64,000 bases of DNA, taken from Dipetalonema caudispina (taxonomy: Eukaryota; Nematoda; Chromadorea; Rhabditida; Onchocercidae). Location: contig JABVXV010000002.1 of NCBI GenBank assembly GCA_013365325.1, positions 558,001-622,000 of the forward strand, given 5' to 3'. The position numbers and the translations under genes are program-made. The first letter of the stretch is position 1. Each line of letters starts with the position of its first letter. Below are positions 52,295 through 63,367 of the stretch, piece by piece. The notes beneath the pieces are model-generated. The model was not told the origin of the DNA and made no database searches. It was given only the letters and a program-made list of their open reading frames with translations.

Positions 52295-53790
52295 GGATAA
52301 CGTTTTTGTATATCTGCAATTCTATTTTGTAGTGACTGTTTATTCAACATTTTTATGACATATGTCTTTAAGATCAGATTTGAAAATTGTGTCTTTCACA
52401 TTCATCTCAATGAGAGTTGTGCATTATTGTGAATGTTTCTTAAGGATTATGGTGAATAAAATGTATGATCAGCTAATTAACCAAAATAAAGATCGGTGAG
52501 AAACTTGTGCACTGAGCTTCAGTTCCCAATACAATCAGATACAGTCAGTAAAAAAGTACGGCTGGGAAAAAATATATGTATGTATAAATAGAGTCACTGA
52601 GAAATATATTTACCAGTAAACTTTTGCTCCAATGGTATAATGCTTTCCACCGAGATTTTTAGTGTTTCTTAATATTTGTTGGATTTTAATTCGTTTGGTT
52701 GCGTTGTCTTCCGTACTTTCCAAATTTTTAATCTAACTGCATTGGTGTTAGGGGGACATGTCATTTTTCTCGCAAATGAAGGGTTACTTTCTGATTTCAT
52801 CCAATTTTGCTTATAGTAATATTTTTCCTGATTCACATGCACTGGTTTTGTTTCATAAATGTGATGACTGTTTTTCACATTTACTAATAATCACTCCTTG
52901 TAACTCCTTTGACAGAACTTATGCTCACATCACTTAAATAAATTAGTGTATGATCTAATGCAACTAGAAAGAACATTTTTTTATCCACACTATAATTATA
53001 AACAAATAAAAGGAACATATGATCATCCCAGTTTTTTTCATTTCTTTTAGGCATTAATTAGGAATATTGCATGCTCTGAAAAGCAAACGTGGGTAGTATT
53101 CGGGATAACAGGATGGAAAGAAACAAGACCAAAGAGAATTCGATAATCAGCTGAGAAAAGCTGCCCTCAACTCGAATCATCAGTGTCGAATTACATTTGT
53201 ACGTCGAAACAATTTAAGACAAAAGTTTTTTATGAAGTAAAACAAAAGAGAGTCCCTTTTACAAGGAAATCGAAGAGAACGATGGTCGTCACAGCTGGCT
53301 TGCAATCCGTATTGAATTGCAAACAGCTGTGATTTTCGATAAATTAGGCTCTTAATTTTTGAATGAAGTCAATATTCATTCCATTCAGCTCCCATATTAA
53401 CCAAAGTAACGAATAGGTGATCCTTTGTTCCCAAGGAACAGAACTTTTCTCAAATCCCCACAGAGTGTACATGACTTCCAACATTCACAACGGAAGCAAT
53501 TTATCAGCCGATATGTAATGTTTAATTAAAACAATGAAATATCGGAAATATACGTACCCAATCAAAGGATGGAGATCTCAAAATCATAGAAAGGTAAAGC
53601 AAACTTACAGTGCCAATAGAACGTGGAAAAAATACATAAACTTGTAGTTTGTACCGTACGATTAGGATACAAATTATTACAGTAGTTCTGGATATGTATC
53701 TTGAATTTGATACATTGATTTCTATTAATATTTTCCTCAATTACCACTAATGCTTATAATATTCCATTAATTTTATCAACGTTGGAAATA
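52295..53790. other. Intergenic sequence between convergent genes
   Basis: The NYN gene (+) and the 5-phosphatase gene (-) converge here. Apart from the hairpin at 53290-53331 I see no feature; open stretches such as 53522-53747 on the minus strand have no splice context. Confidence 0.45.
53290..53331. repeat. Short near-perfect inverted repeat (hairpin)
   Basis: CACAGCTG-GC-TTGCAAT, a 9-base loop, then ATTGCAA-A-CAGCTGTG: 15 paired bases with one small internal loop. It lies about 460 bases downstream of the 5-phosphatase stop. It is too short for a standard pre-miRNA. Confidence 0.6.
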
Positions 53791-55843
53791 TTATTTGATG
53801 AATTCTACTTCGAAAACATCGGATAAACCCTGCAAACAATTTTTGTATGCACTAAAATAGCCAACACGATAATGTCCAGCACTTAAACATGGGAATTCAG
53901 CAATGGTAACTGATCTATTTGCTATAACCGCACTGTAACAAGCAACTACATACAACCAGGTCAATGGCTGCAAAGAATTGGGAACATCTGCTGAATAAAT
54001 CGCGACCCAGTCACGATATGATCCATTACTGCTCCAGAAATCATCCAAATATGTAAATCGACATGTAAATGGTACAACGTTGTACCAGTGAGGTATTTTC
54101 TCGAAACAAACTTTCCATTGAGAATGCTGTCGTGATACTGGTTCAGATAGAATAAAATGAGCATAAACTGGAAAATGGTCGGATAAAGTGACCATGCGAT
54201 TTGATTCGTATCGCTCACAACGTAGAGATTTTCCCTTGAAAAGGATGCGATCGCACCATGATGGTACACGTTCTTGATCATAATAAGAGGAGCCAACCTA
54301 TATATATATATATATAAAATCGCTGGCTAGTCGAAAATCAAAATCAGACGGAGGAAAGTAGCATTTTAAACACATTTCTAAAAACAATGAACTGTTCTGA
54401 TAATCTTCATATTTAAAACTTTTTCCGAACAAACAATAATGGATACAAAGAACAAAAGGTAATTCATGAGTAAAAATTACCAAGAGGCGGTAAGTGGGAG
54501 CAAAATGAATTTTTCCCTCATTGTAATCCATGAAAGCTTGTCCATTTCGTTGAGCTCTTTTTAACTGATCGAACTTATTGACCAGCTTGTCCATACGATC
54601 GTTAGAATTCAATTCAGCCAATTTCCTGTAAGAATCGTTGTGGAAGACTAATAGATCTACTACATGTAATCACTCGGGAAGGATAAAGGAAGCATCACTT
54701 CTTGGGAAAGAAATGATAAGTAAACCCAATAAAATAAGGCTTTCAAAACGAAAAACTGGATAATCCGGAAGCATACATAATCATCTCTTGAGATGTGAGT
54801 TGATCTACTCTCCAGTTAAAATCGCCTAGCCAAATGACGTTATTGTTCCCATCACTGCTTCTTGCTATATCATCAAAGGCACAAACTTTTCCATTTTTAT
54901 ATTGTAAACACCTTTTTTCATAATTACTTGCATTCGGTAGTAGATGCGACGTAATAAAGACCAATGAACTTTCATCCTGGAACAGTTCTGAATAAATATA
55001 TGTCGACTCATGATTAATTTCTGCAACTTAAAAAGACGAAAAATCTTTTAAATGAGTAGCTTAATGAGAAAGTCATCCTCCATTTTATATTGGAAACAAA
55101 AAATAATTAGATAACTTACTCTAAATTTTATCCTTAGCGATACGCTTCCTTTATGACCAGTAAGACCTCCTAAACTAGATCGTGATTGCCTTGAGCTGAT
55201 TTCATTCACTAAAGGAAACACTTCCAGCTGAGCGAAAATGAGTAGTAAATTCCAAGCAAGTGATGTCTTACAAAGAAGTGATTTTCCATGAGCACTCATC
55301 CAAGATGTTAGAAGTGATAACCATGTCGTTTCGGCCGGTGTCGTACCGAATAACTCCAAATGAGAAAGTTCCTTAAGATAACTGAAGTTTGAAGTATTCA
55401 CTCGATCATTCTCTGTGATAAAGTTTGGAATGACTGGGAAAAGCAGTGAGGGCATGAACAGAAGATGAGAATGGACGACAGATTAAAAAGGAAGACAAAA
55501 AAGGATGATATTTGAAGCCACGTCATTTTTCATTAAAAGATGTCCTCACATTACAAATATTTAATAAACGCAAAGGAAAGATTGTACACTAAGGACCTTC
55601 TTCATCACACAAAAGGAAACGAAACATAACCTGTAATCCAACTGCAACAATAACAGCATCTTTCACATCGTCATGTTGTAGAAGTTGATGAATTTGATCA
55701 CTCTCGGGTTTCCTGCTGTTCACATTATATGTGACACAAACTATTTTCCAGTTTAGAGTGCTCATTTAAAAGATCACATCTCAAAGAAAGAATAGTGGGC
55801 AGTTGCTTATTAATCTTTGGCGGTATCCGATCATTGAAAACTC
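53791..55843 (-). CDS. cil-1: Inositol polyphosphate 5-phosphatase with C-terminal SKICH domain (CIL-1/INPP5K type)
   Basis: It removes the 5-phosphate from phosphoinositides or inositol phosphates. The visible catalytic core starts FCVTYNVNSRKP (55741-55631). It goes on through LGGLTGHKGSVSLRIKF (exon ending near 55131), SHLLPNAS and NVIWLGDFNWRVDQL (around 54945-54790), GKIHFAPTYR (54613-54481) and VPSWCDRILFKGK then VTLSDHFPVYAHFIL (54296-53791). These are the family's metal, phosphate and catalytic motifs (GDFNWR, SDHFPV). The last 110 residues form a SKICH domain (RDWVAIYS...W, GHYRVGYFSAYK), a membrane-targeting Ig-like fold. The 5' end is unresolved: exon 55741-55631 has no ATG, and an open segment at 55843-55742 (IPPKINKQLPTILSLRCDLL) is one base out of frame with it. 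It is co-oriented with the BATH-42-like gene upstream. Confidence 0.85.
54299..54316. repeat. (TA)n tract next to a 3' splice site
   Basis: A TA run forms the intron end just upstream, on the minus strand, of exon 54296-53791 of the 5-phosphatase gene, in place of a pyrimidine tract (TATATATAG acceptor). Confidence 0.8.
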
Positions 55844-56984
55844 CTAGTTTTTCAAATAATTATAACCAACAACATTAATTCTAAGTCTCTCAAGCTGATA
55901 ACTTCACCAATGCTGACACAAGTCACACAACTCATACCCTTGAAGAATCACCAGCAGATAATTTTGAAACAAATCGCAAGAGAAGCTTTGATTACAATCA
56001 TATTCCACCTTAATATTGCATGCATGCAGCACTAAAGATTACGGCGGAGATCCGATAATCCTGATCAACAAAATATTTCGCAAACAGTAATGGCATTCGT
56101 ACCTTCAAAAAATAACGACAATGAAGTACTGTCAAAATATACTTTATACAAAACAGGAAAAAATTGAAAATTAGACGAGATATATGAGCCAGAAAGATAG
56201 ATAGTACCGACCAAGAAGACAACGGTCCAATTTAAAGAAACTAGAATGTTCAATCCTGAAATACAATCTGTAAAAACCTTAATGGCAAACTAAATTCGAC
56301 TGGATCACTTTAAAATTCTTACTCCTGTATCGACTGACAAAAAAGTGTGCCGAAATAACATTTCACAAAAGAGAAACGACATCCCGTAGTGGGCTTGATG
56401 TAAAAAGTTATACAGGCCAAGAAAAACTGCAAGGACGAAAAATATTTTAACTAGAAATATCGATATATTTAATACAAGTTTTAAGAAAAATTGAGATACG
56501 TAGTAAATTCAAATCTAACAAATAGTTAAACAGTTAACCAACCAACACAAAGGTAACGGTGATTGACGAACAAGAAGACAAACTAAAAATGCATGATCAC
56601 AGTGAAATTATTTAACTTTTACAAGAATACAAACCGAATTTACTTCAATTTCAAGTAACTAAGATTCAAGCTAACTGAATTTCTGAAATTTTTGGGAACA
56701 GTTAACAGCAGAAATACTGTGAGATCTGTTAAAGTTGGTCTACCAAATTAAGATATAAATGTGCATTGCCGATGCTGATTGGTACGATCTGAATTTATTT
56801 CCAAAGCAAAAACATATCAGTGCAATGAAGACGTTTAATTGAACACAAATATTGACAATAATGTACTTATGTTAATGATGCAATGATCAGAACAGTGCAT
56901 AGTTGTTATCATTCAAAATATTATCCTCTCTTCAACCAACAACCAATAAACAACAGGAAATGTCTAATACCGCCCGATGAAACT
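55844..56984. other. Spacer between the BATH-42-like and CIL-1-like genes
   Basis: It should hold the 3' UTR of the BTB gene and the unresolved first exon(s) of the 5-phosphatase. Open stretches on the minus strand (56010-56253) are hydrophobic, T-rich and not convincing. Confidence 0.4.
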
Positions 56985-59327
56985 TTATCTGATAGCAGCT
57001 CGTCGCACACGTTTTCGAAGTGGTGGCCGGTTATCATTTACCAAAACATTACCAGAACCCGTCGAACTGCTTTCGTCGCTACCGCTAAAACTAAAATCTC
57101 CAGGATTTGTGACACCATCACCGACCAACACCGATTCCAAAAGATCGTTTGCCAACTCTGATCTTTCTCTCTTCATCTGTTTCCATTCTGCAGAGCGCAG
57201 GACATCTCGGTGGTGCAGTGACATATATTTCGTGCACGCCTGCACAGAAAAAAAGTTTGTTTAATCTTTGAAGTAGACCTTTTTTAGAGAACTAGAAGGA
57301 CCGTATTTTTCACTTCAAAGTAACTAACTACAGATAACAATTTTCACAATAGTTGATGACAAATTCTATGACTACATTAAAAGATGTTAGTTATGAGATG
57401 ATAAACGAAAATTAACCGTGTAGCAATTTCTGTCCACTGAGACTCACACAATCTTTAGAACATTATAAAAGCCACTAAAGTTTAAAATTAGTTTTAAATA
57501 TCAGTTCTAACTTGTTTAAGTATTGAAGCCGAATAGGTATCAGCAAACACTGCGGTGGAGGCAACATTTTTACAGTTAATAGTAGTTGAAAGATATCGCT
57601 CGCACTGCTCCTTAAGAGGCAGAATGGCATATTTATCAGCTATGGCCAAAACATCTTCTGCATAGCCTTCCACAAGATCTGTCGAACCTGTATATATGTA
57701 GTCTACCATAGCCCGTACCTTAAAGTTTGATACAATTTTGGAGACGATAAAATTATTTGAATGAGAGAATACCTCAATACATAATGAACTTCGTAGAAAT
57801 GAGTCAGTGTTACTTACAGGCTCAAACCTTGAATCTTGAATATCAATAATTCCTTTCTGAGCCTCCAACATTGATTCCTGGGCAAACATTGAACGGAATA
57901 CTTCGCTATGTTGCCCCAATATACACCGGTGAGCTTTAAGCGTCTTATTACCAACCTGCATATCGTAATAAATTTTAACATTACAATGCATACAACAACT
58001 AGATATGTTTCAGAAATTCAGCCATCTGAATAATAAAGACAAAAACAACTACTTCAAATATGAAATAAGACATGCAGACATACCTTTATAGTGCAATCTG
58101 CAAATAGCTCACTGTCCAACATGTCTTTAAGAGAATCCCGTATCGAAACCTCGTTCTTTTCGTCAAAATCATCCAGAGGCTCTGCTTCCACTGCTTGTTC
58201 AACGCTAATTTTTGATCCAGGAGGAAAATATTCGACCTCGCAAATCAGAAGTAAAGCTCCGTCTGTCTTCAATGCTGCCATCATCTTATCTCGTGAAACC
58301 TAAGAATGTATAGATCATCAATTTCTACGTCGACAATTTTTGCGCACAAAAGTCTTATAGATCCAATTAATCTAGAAGTTGAATAATTGCTTCACATCTT
58401 ATAACACAGTTCTAACATTCATTTACGAAACAAACATTTTGGAGGAAGCTTTCTTTCTCTTTACCGTAAATTTGAATCATCAAAGCTGCTGCTGAGTAAC
58501 AAACCTGAAACTTCCCACGACCTTGTTGATTGGTAAAATCTTTGGTATCTCTGCACACGCTAACCCTTAATGAATTCGCATCCAATGCGTAAATTTGAAA
58601 CTCCGTCATTATAGGATCTTCACCGCGCTGAAAAATGATAAACTTGTTGTAAGATTCAGCATATTTCCCAGTAACTACAGTATTGCATACAAATCTTTAA
58701 TGCATGGAGCTGCCACAGTTTCAAGTGAAACGCAGCGTCAATTACCTGCAAGCCCACTTGTCGCAAAAAGAAAGAAACATTGCCAACATCCTCTTCTCGT
58801 TTCCCATTAGGGTAAACATGCAGTTCCCACGTGACTGTAGGTGCTTGTGGACATCCAAACTGTTTACTGATTAAATTATGCCCATTTTTGAACAATTTCA
58901 TCAGTTTCTCGAACTGGAAAAATAACAAAGATCAGAATCAGCCATTGACTGATGAAACATATACTGCGAAACAAGCAACATCCTAGAATCCAGAGGCAAA
59001 CAAAACAAAATACTAATATCACCTGGTCGATCTTCCATTCCAACCGAGTAGAGATAGCAGTAACCTTGGTTGCTTGTTTTGAAACTACTTCAAGACGACG
59101 TGGTTGTTGTGGTGATGCATCTTCAGCTGAAGTTCGACCATTAAATCATATAATTTTATACTGTCCCCAGTTCTACATTGTTTTACAACTTCTGTGAATT
59201 CCAACTAGGTTCAGCTAGCCTACACAATTAAGCATTTTTAAGTACTGATACTTTCAGAAGAAAACATACAACGTGTCGGTGTCCTTAACCCTGAAATCTG
59301 TACAGCTGCGTTCATCCGATTCGACAT
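56985..59327 (-). CDS. bath-42: MATH-BTB protein, cullin-3 substrate adaptor (BATH-42/SPOP type)
   Basis: Eight phase-consistent exons: 59327-59270, 59126-59023, 58913-58746, 58627-58505, 58299-58084, 57955-57818, 57718-57512 and 57239-56985; 422 residues. The start is ATG 59327 (MSNRMNAAVQ). A MATH domain spans roughly residues 40-195 (RLEWKID, TWELHVYPNGKREEDV, MTEFQIYALDANSLRVSV, CEVEYFPPGSK). A BTB domain follows from about residue 215 (DMLDSELFADCTIKV, KTLKAHRCILGQHSEVFRSM, VRAMVDYIYTGS). Then come a BACK-like helix (EDVLAIADKYAILPLKEQCE) and a Ser-rich, basic C-terminus (RPPLRKRVRRAAI) that could be a nuclear signal. Such proteins bring substrates (MATH) to CUL3 ligase (BTB). The CIL-1-like gene follows on the same strand. 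The assignment to BATH-42 rather than another BATH member rests on remembered gene order. Confidence 0.9.
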
Positions 59328-59831
59328 AACACGGTGAGCTGGATAAATGAAAACTGAAACCACCGAACATCATCAAATTCCACTATTTGTGACTCCTTTC
59401 CAACCGACTTAGATATCTTATAAGCAAAATTTGTCTAATATTAATCATTCTTACTTCGCTGGTTAACATGAGGGATCAGTAGATTACCAAGACTGTTGAA
59501 AGCCATTAATGCGAAATGATTGTTACTGTGAATTATTTTACTTGTAAGTACTGTTATATCGTCTATTCATGTGGAAGTTATAATCCGAGAATCCCTTCTA
59601 CTTCTACTTCTATCGGATAAGAGAATGTTTATTCGGTACAAGAGATTATTCTACCTCCTCTACACCGGAACAAACACTCCGCTCATCCTATAGCGATAGT
59701 ATCTCACCTGTCACAATATTTATAAAAAATCCCCAATATTTCAAAACGCTTATTGTAACGTGAGCCCAGGTAAATCAGGAGGTATCATTATGATAGTTTA
59801 CAAGTGATAAAACTAAAATGAGCATTTATTC
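59328..59831. other. Spacer upstream of the BATH-42-like start codon
   Basis: About 500 bases between two minus-strand genes. A GTTTCAG about 29 bases upstream of the ATG could be a trans-splice acceptor. No exon is seen. Confidence 0.4.
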
Positions 59832-60582
59832 TTATGATTTGAGCACTAGAGACTGAGCAGTGTTCTGAAAGAGGACTTGCATAGACAATTCAATCATTTC
59901 ATTACTAATATCGCCCAAAATATTTTCATTAACGTAAGTTTCAGCAGTGTCTTTGCTTTTTCCATGTACCTCCTCAAAATGGGAACTGCATAAAATACTA
60001 TTAAACGCAGGATGAAATTATCCGTGGACTCATTTTTTATAGGACTCTCTCAGTCATCGGAAATATTTTGAGTATTAAATTAATTGATGAATTTCAAATT
60101 ATTTCTTGTCATAGACTTTCCGCTGATTGCTGTGCGGAAAGAAAACTGAAAGAGTTGATGTACCAGCATCAAACCTACTGCAGCTTTCTAAGTTCCCCTT
60201 TGACCTTATTTTACTTTCTTTTAATTCGGATTAGATAGGTATATCCACTGAAAACGGCTTTAAGCCATAATCGAGCGAGCAAAGCACACAATGGCCATAG
60301 TTAGCAAGAAGTCATCGGTATGACTGAGCATTCAACCTACTTGTTGTAACTTATTCAATCGAAACTCACATGACCTTTGACTCAACAGTAATCGTCCTGA
60401 CTACTCCCAATTCTCACAAACACATCTGAATATACTAGACCACAGCAATAACCACCGGGAGTTCAAGGATATTCTGCGGCTCCGAATGAACGTTTTGAAA
60501 TTCTTGGCGTCTCAATGAGGATGCTATCTGCTTACCTGTCACTGTTGTTATTGGGTTTCAGATTGAAATACTGATCGAGGCA
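59832..60582 (-). CDS. Small protein gene, 5' exon not found
   Basis: Two minus-strand exons, 60582-60536 and 59985-59832, join in phase (acceptor CTACAG, donor GACAG|GTAAGC, acceptor ATGCAG). They encode at least 66 residues: CLDQYFNLKPNNNSDS, then HFEEVHGKSKDTAETYVNEN and IELSMQVLFQNTAQSLVLKS before TAA. The piece is hydrophilic, Asn/Ser/Glu-rich, with a short amphipathic C-terminus. The composition, clean splice sites and phase agreement make coding likely. The initiator exon lies further upstream and I could not fix it. No family is recognised. It stands 500 bases before the BATH-42-like gene on the same strand and could be the first gene of a polycistron. Confidence 0.5.
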
Positions 60583-61082
60583 CTGTAGAAGTGGGAAGGA
60601 TCAGTGACAAGTGGTAAGTTTTGTTTGAAGTACTATTAACAAACGCAGCTCTGAGTTTATTCCATGAAGAGTGCTACTGGATGGGTTAAAAGTAATTTGA
60701 TGACAACTTTCGGCAGAATAAATGTCGAGATCCTAACATGAATGAAAGTAACTGCAGCTGGTTTGACCAAGTGAATGAATCGTATAGAATGAGAGAATCG
60801 ATCAAGTGGAGTCATTTAGTCAGGGTTAGAACTCTGCCTCATCCCACCGTCTCGACTGAGCCAAACCAATCCTTAGCATACTCGTTTTTTATAGGGTAAA
60901 TGAGTTTCTGTATTTGATTTTGTGAATATTAAACTTGAAAATTTCGAATTGATTTCTCAATCTGAATTTGCCCAATATGATCACAATTGATAGAATGGTT
61001 TTGACAGCAACATGCGTTTATGCATTGAGGGTTGAAAATTCCACAAATCTTACGCGTAAAATGAAACCGATTACAACGCAGA
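60583..61082. other. Spacer between divergent small genes
   Basis: It should contain the unseen first exon of the minus-strand small gene and the promoter of the + strand gene at 61083. Nothing specific is recognised. Confidence 0.35.
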
Positions 61083-61430
61083 ATGAGTAGTGGAGGAGTA
61101 AACAAACGCCGTAGGAAGGGAATTATGGATCGCTCGATTATTTTATCACAAAGGTTAAAAACGTTTGGTGACAGAAGAAAGATAAAGATTTTTAAGTTGA
61201 TGTGAAAAAGTAACGGAGAGAAGTGTTTGTGCGATGTGCTACATAAATCATCTGACGTTTAATTTCTGCAGATAAAATCGATGATACCATTTCTGAATTG
61301 GTTTTAAAATTGATGAAGGACAGATTCAGGTATCTTTTCTCTTTAAGCGATGGAATCGTGTTTATCGTTTTCTATTAGAGCATTATTGCGACAAAATGAT
61401 AAAGCGCCAAACGAGCCAAACGTTACATAA
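61083..61430 (+). CDS. 64-residue protein from three short exons
   Basis: Exons 61083-61167, 61272-61329 and 61379-61430 join in phase (donors TTTG|GTGACA and TTCAG|GTATCT, acceptors TTTCTGCAG and TTCTATTAG) from ATG to TAA. The product begins MSSGGVNKRRRKGIMDRSII and continues KIDDTISELVLKLMKDRFRA, ending LLRQNDKAPNEPNVT: a basic N-terminus, then an amphipathic helix. It has no signal peptide or membrane segment. Directly before the ATG stands CAACGCAG|A, a good trans-splice acceptor leaving a one-base leader, as in many nematode SL-spliced mRNAs. The second intron is only 49 bases. Its stop is 35 bases from the stop of the convergent gene at 61466. I do not recognise the family; a subunit of a larger complex is possible. 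Confidence 0.66.
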
Positions 61431-61465
61431 CGATGAGATCCATGAATAAGTAGCTCTCAGTAACA

Positions 61466-62755
61466 TCAAATTACAGGTTGAAAATCGCTAACTTGTGTTT
61501 TTTCAGTCTCTGTATTCTGAAAGGAAGTAATAAGATTGAAGGCTGTCATGAACATTGCAAGTAATTAACGCTTATCCAAATATTTAAATCACTTCCATAC
61601 CTCTTTCTTTTCCTCCTGAGTAATGTTCACGGTCATTTGTGTTAATCCTTTTCCTTTCTTCTGTGTTTCCGCAGGTAACTGCAAAGTATCTTTCTTCTAG
61701 AATAAACAGTGAATTGTACTGAGCAGAAGGAAAACGATCTCAATGAAAGTATTACCTCATCCTCATCGGAAACAGGTGTCACGATCGGATTCGATTCCAT
61801 CTGCTGACCCTGTAAGTCATTCTCCGTAACCTTTACAGCAATCTTAAATCTTATTTTCCACAGGAAAATCTTTCGACATACGCCTCAAATTTATACTTTA
61901 GGTGTTTAACAGAATCCCTTTACCTCTTTCTTATTGTCTTCTATCTTCCCAGTTTCTTCCTTTTTTTCTGCTTGATTTTCCTTCTCTGCCTCAATTTTTT
62001 TCTCATCCTCTTTTTTGCCGTTCTTTTTTTCCTCTTTATCTTTTTCCTCTTCAACTTTTTTCGCCTTTTCTTCACTTTTTTTCTCCTTATCTTCTTCCAC
62101 CTTATTCTTGTTTTCCTGAGGTACTGCGGTTGGCTGTATTGGAGCAGCACTTACCTGAAAATCTGACTGTTATAAATTGACTTCAAATCTCTACCGATTG
62201 CTGTCCGGTCTTCCCTTATCAGGCACAGTCGGAAGCGATTGCTAGTTACCATCAATCCTTCAGGTTAACCATGTTGAACAAGTTATCTTCATGGGTCAAC
62301 ATGGTGATGTATTTGCGGCTTGCCTGAAGATTCTACACTGCAAAACTTTGTGATGATGAGATGATTCAGTCGAAATTTTTTTGGCATCGATGGAAATTTG
62401 GTTGCTTGAATTGTTCATTAGTTCATTATGATTTCTTTCTACATTCAATTTTCTTTCAAAACAAGAAGTGAACAATAACAGTGTAAAATTATTCCTAAAA
62501 AATAACGGAATTAGCACTGTTTATTCTCATATTTCAACTTGCCTTTTTTCTTACACAACTGAAGAGGCATAGTGTGATATGCAGGCATGCGAACAAAATA
62601 GATATACTGAAATACAATTGAACAGGATTATCGGTGACAAATGAGTTGCGACACATCATACAACTGCTTCTCAGCATGCTTCGTATCCAATAATTTGGCA
62701 GTGCTATATGCAACCATCTGACAATTATAGTGAAACAGTCAACCGTAGTCAACAT
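61466..62755 (-). CDS. Lys/Glu-rich protein with N-terminal membrane segment
   Basis: Minus-strand exons 62755-62543, 62154-61924, 61809-61756, 61696-61601 and 61516-61466 join in phase to give 214 residues. The first exon carries a hydrophobic helix (YFSISILFACLHITLCLFSC) followed by RKK. Exon 2 is mostly Lys/Glu repeats (EKKSEEKAKKVEEEKDKEE), likely a charged helix. The tail includes SNPIVTPVSDEDE and ends TEKTQVSDFQPVI. Exons 2-5 are well supported by splice phase. Exon 1 is less certain: its donor would be the GC type AAG|GCAAGT, in phase, and an alternative start inside it is possible. Exon 2 starts with GTAAGT directly after TTTTCAG. I know no named family; a membrane-anchored cytosolic tail protein is the plain reading. 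Confidence 0.58.
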
Positions 62756-63367
62756 ATCAAATTACTATCAATGGAGCTAATCGTATCTTTTAACCTTACT
62801 TGTATTATCGCTAATCTTTAAGCAAATTCAATATCTATAGCAGTAATGCCATCATGGTATGTACATCTACAAGTTATTTGAGACATAATTAATTTTAATG
62901 TTTGTCCCTTAGCAAATTTGGGAAGAAATGTTTGTAAGAATAGATTTTCGCAATTTTAAGTGATTGTTCAGTTGTGACCGATTTTATAAAAATATTAAAT
63001 ATGATATTGAGGGACGTTTTGTCCCATTAGAAAAGGCCAATTCCAATCCTTTTCAATTTCCTCCTCAACTTTCTATTCCATAACTATTGCATCGGTAGTT
63101 TCCATATTCATGAATTCATAGTACGATTCTCACAAGCGTAATTCCTCACTTCAAAACTGCGCTTAATCGGTGATTCGTTCTTACTAATATCAAATAATAT
63201 GCAAATGATTGCTACTTGCACAAATCAACTAGTGACAGCGACAATGTGCCAAAAGCGGATATCAAAACAAATAACATCTTTAACCGGTCCGAGTGGACAA
63301 CGATGCACAAAAAGACCCGTAATTTTATAGGTTTCTTGAATTTTCAAGGAATGACATGTGACATGGA
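62756..63367. other. Spacer between two minus-strand genes
   Basis: AT-rich with no convincing exon. It should hold the 3' UTR of the Ly6-like gene and the promoter of the Lys/Glu-rich gene. Confidence 0.4.

Noticed and set aside
61941..62150. Arg/Lys-rich ORF overlapping the Lys/Glu-rich exon
   Set aside because: An out-of-frame reading of GAA/AAG repeats; the other frame joins four further exons in phase.
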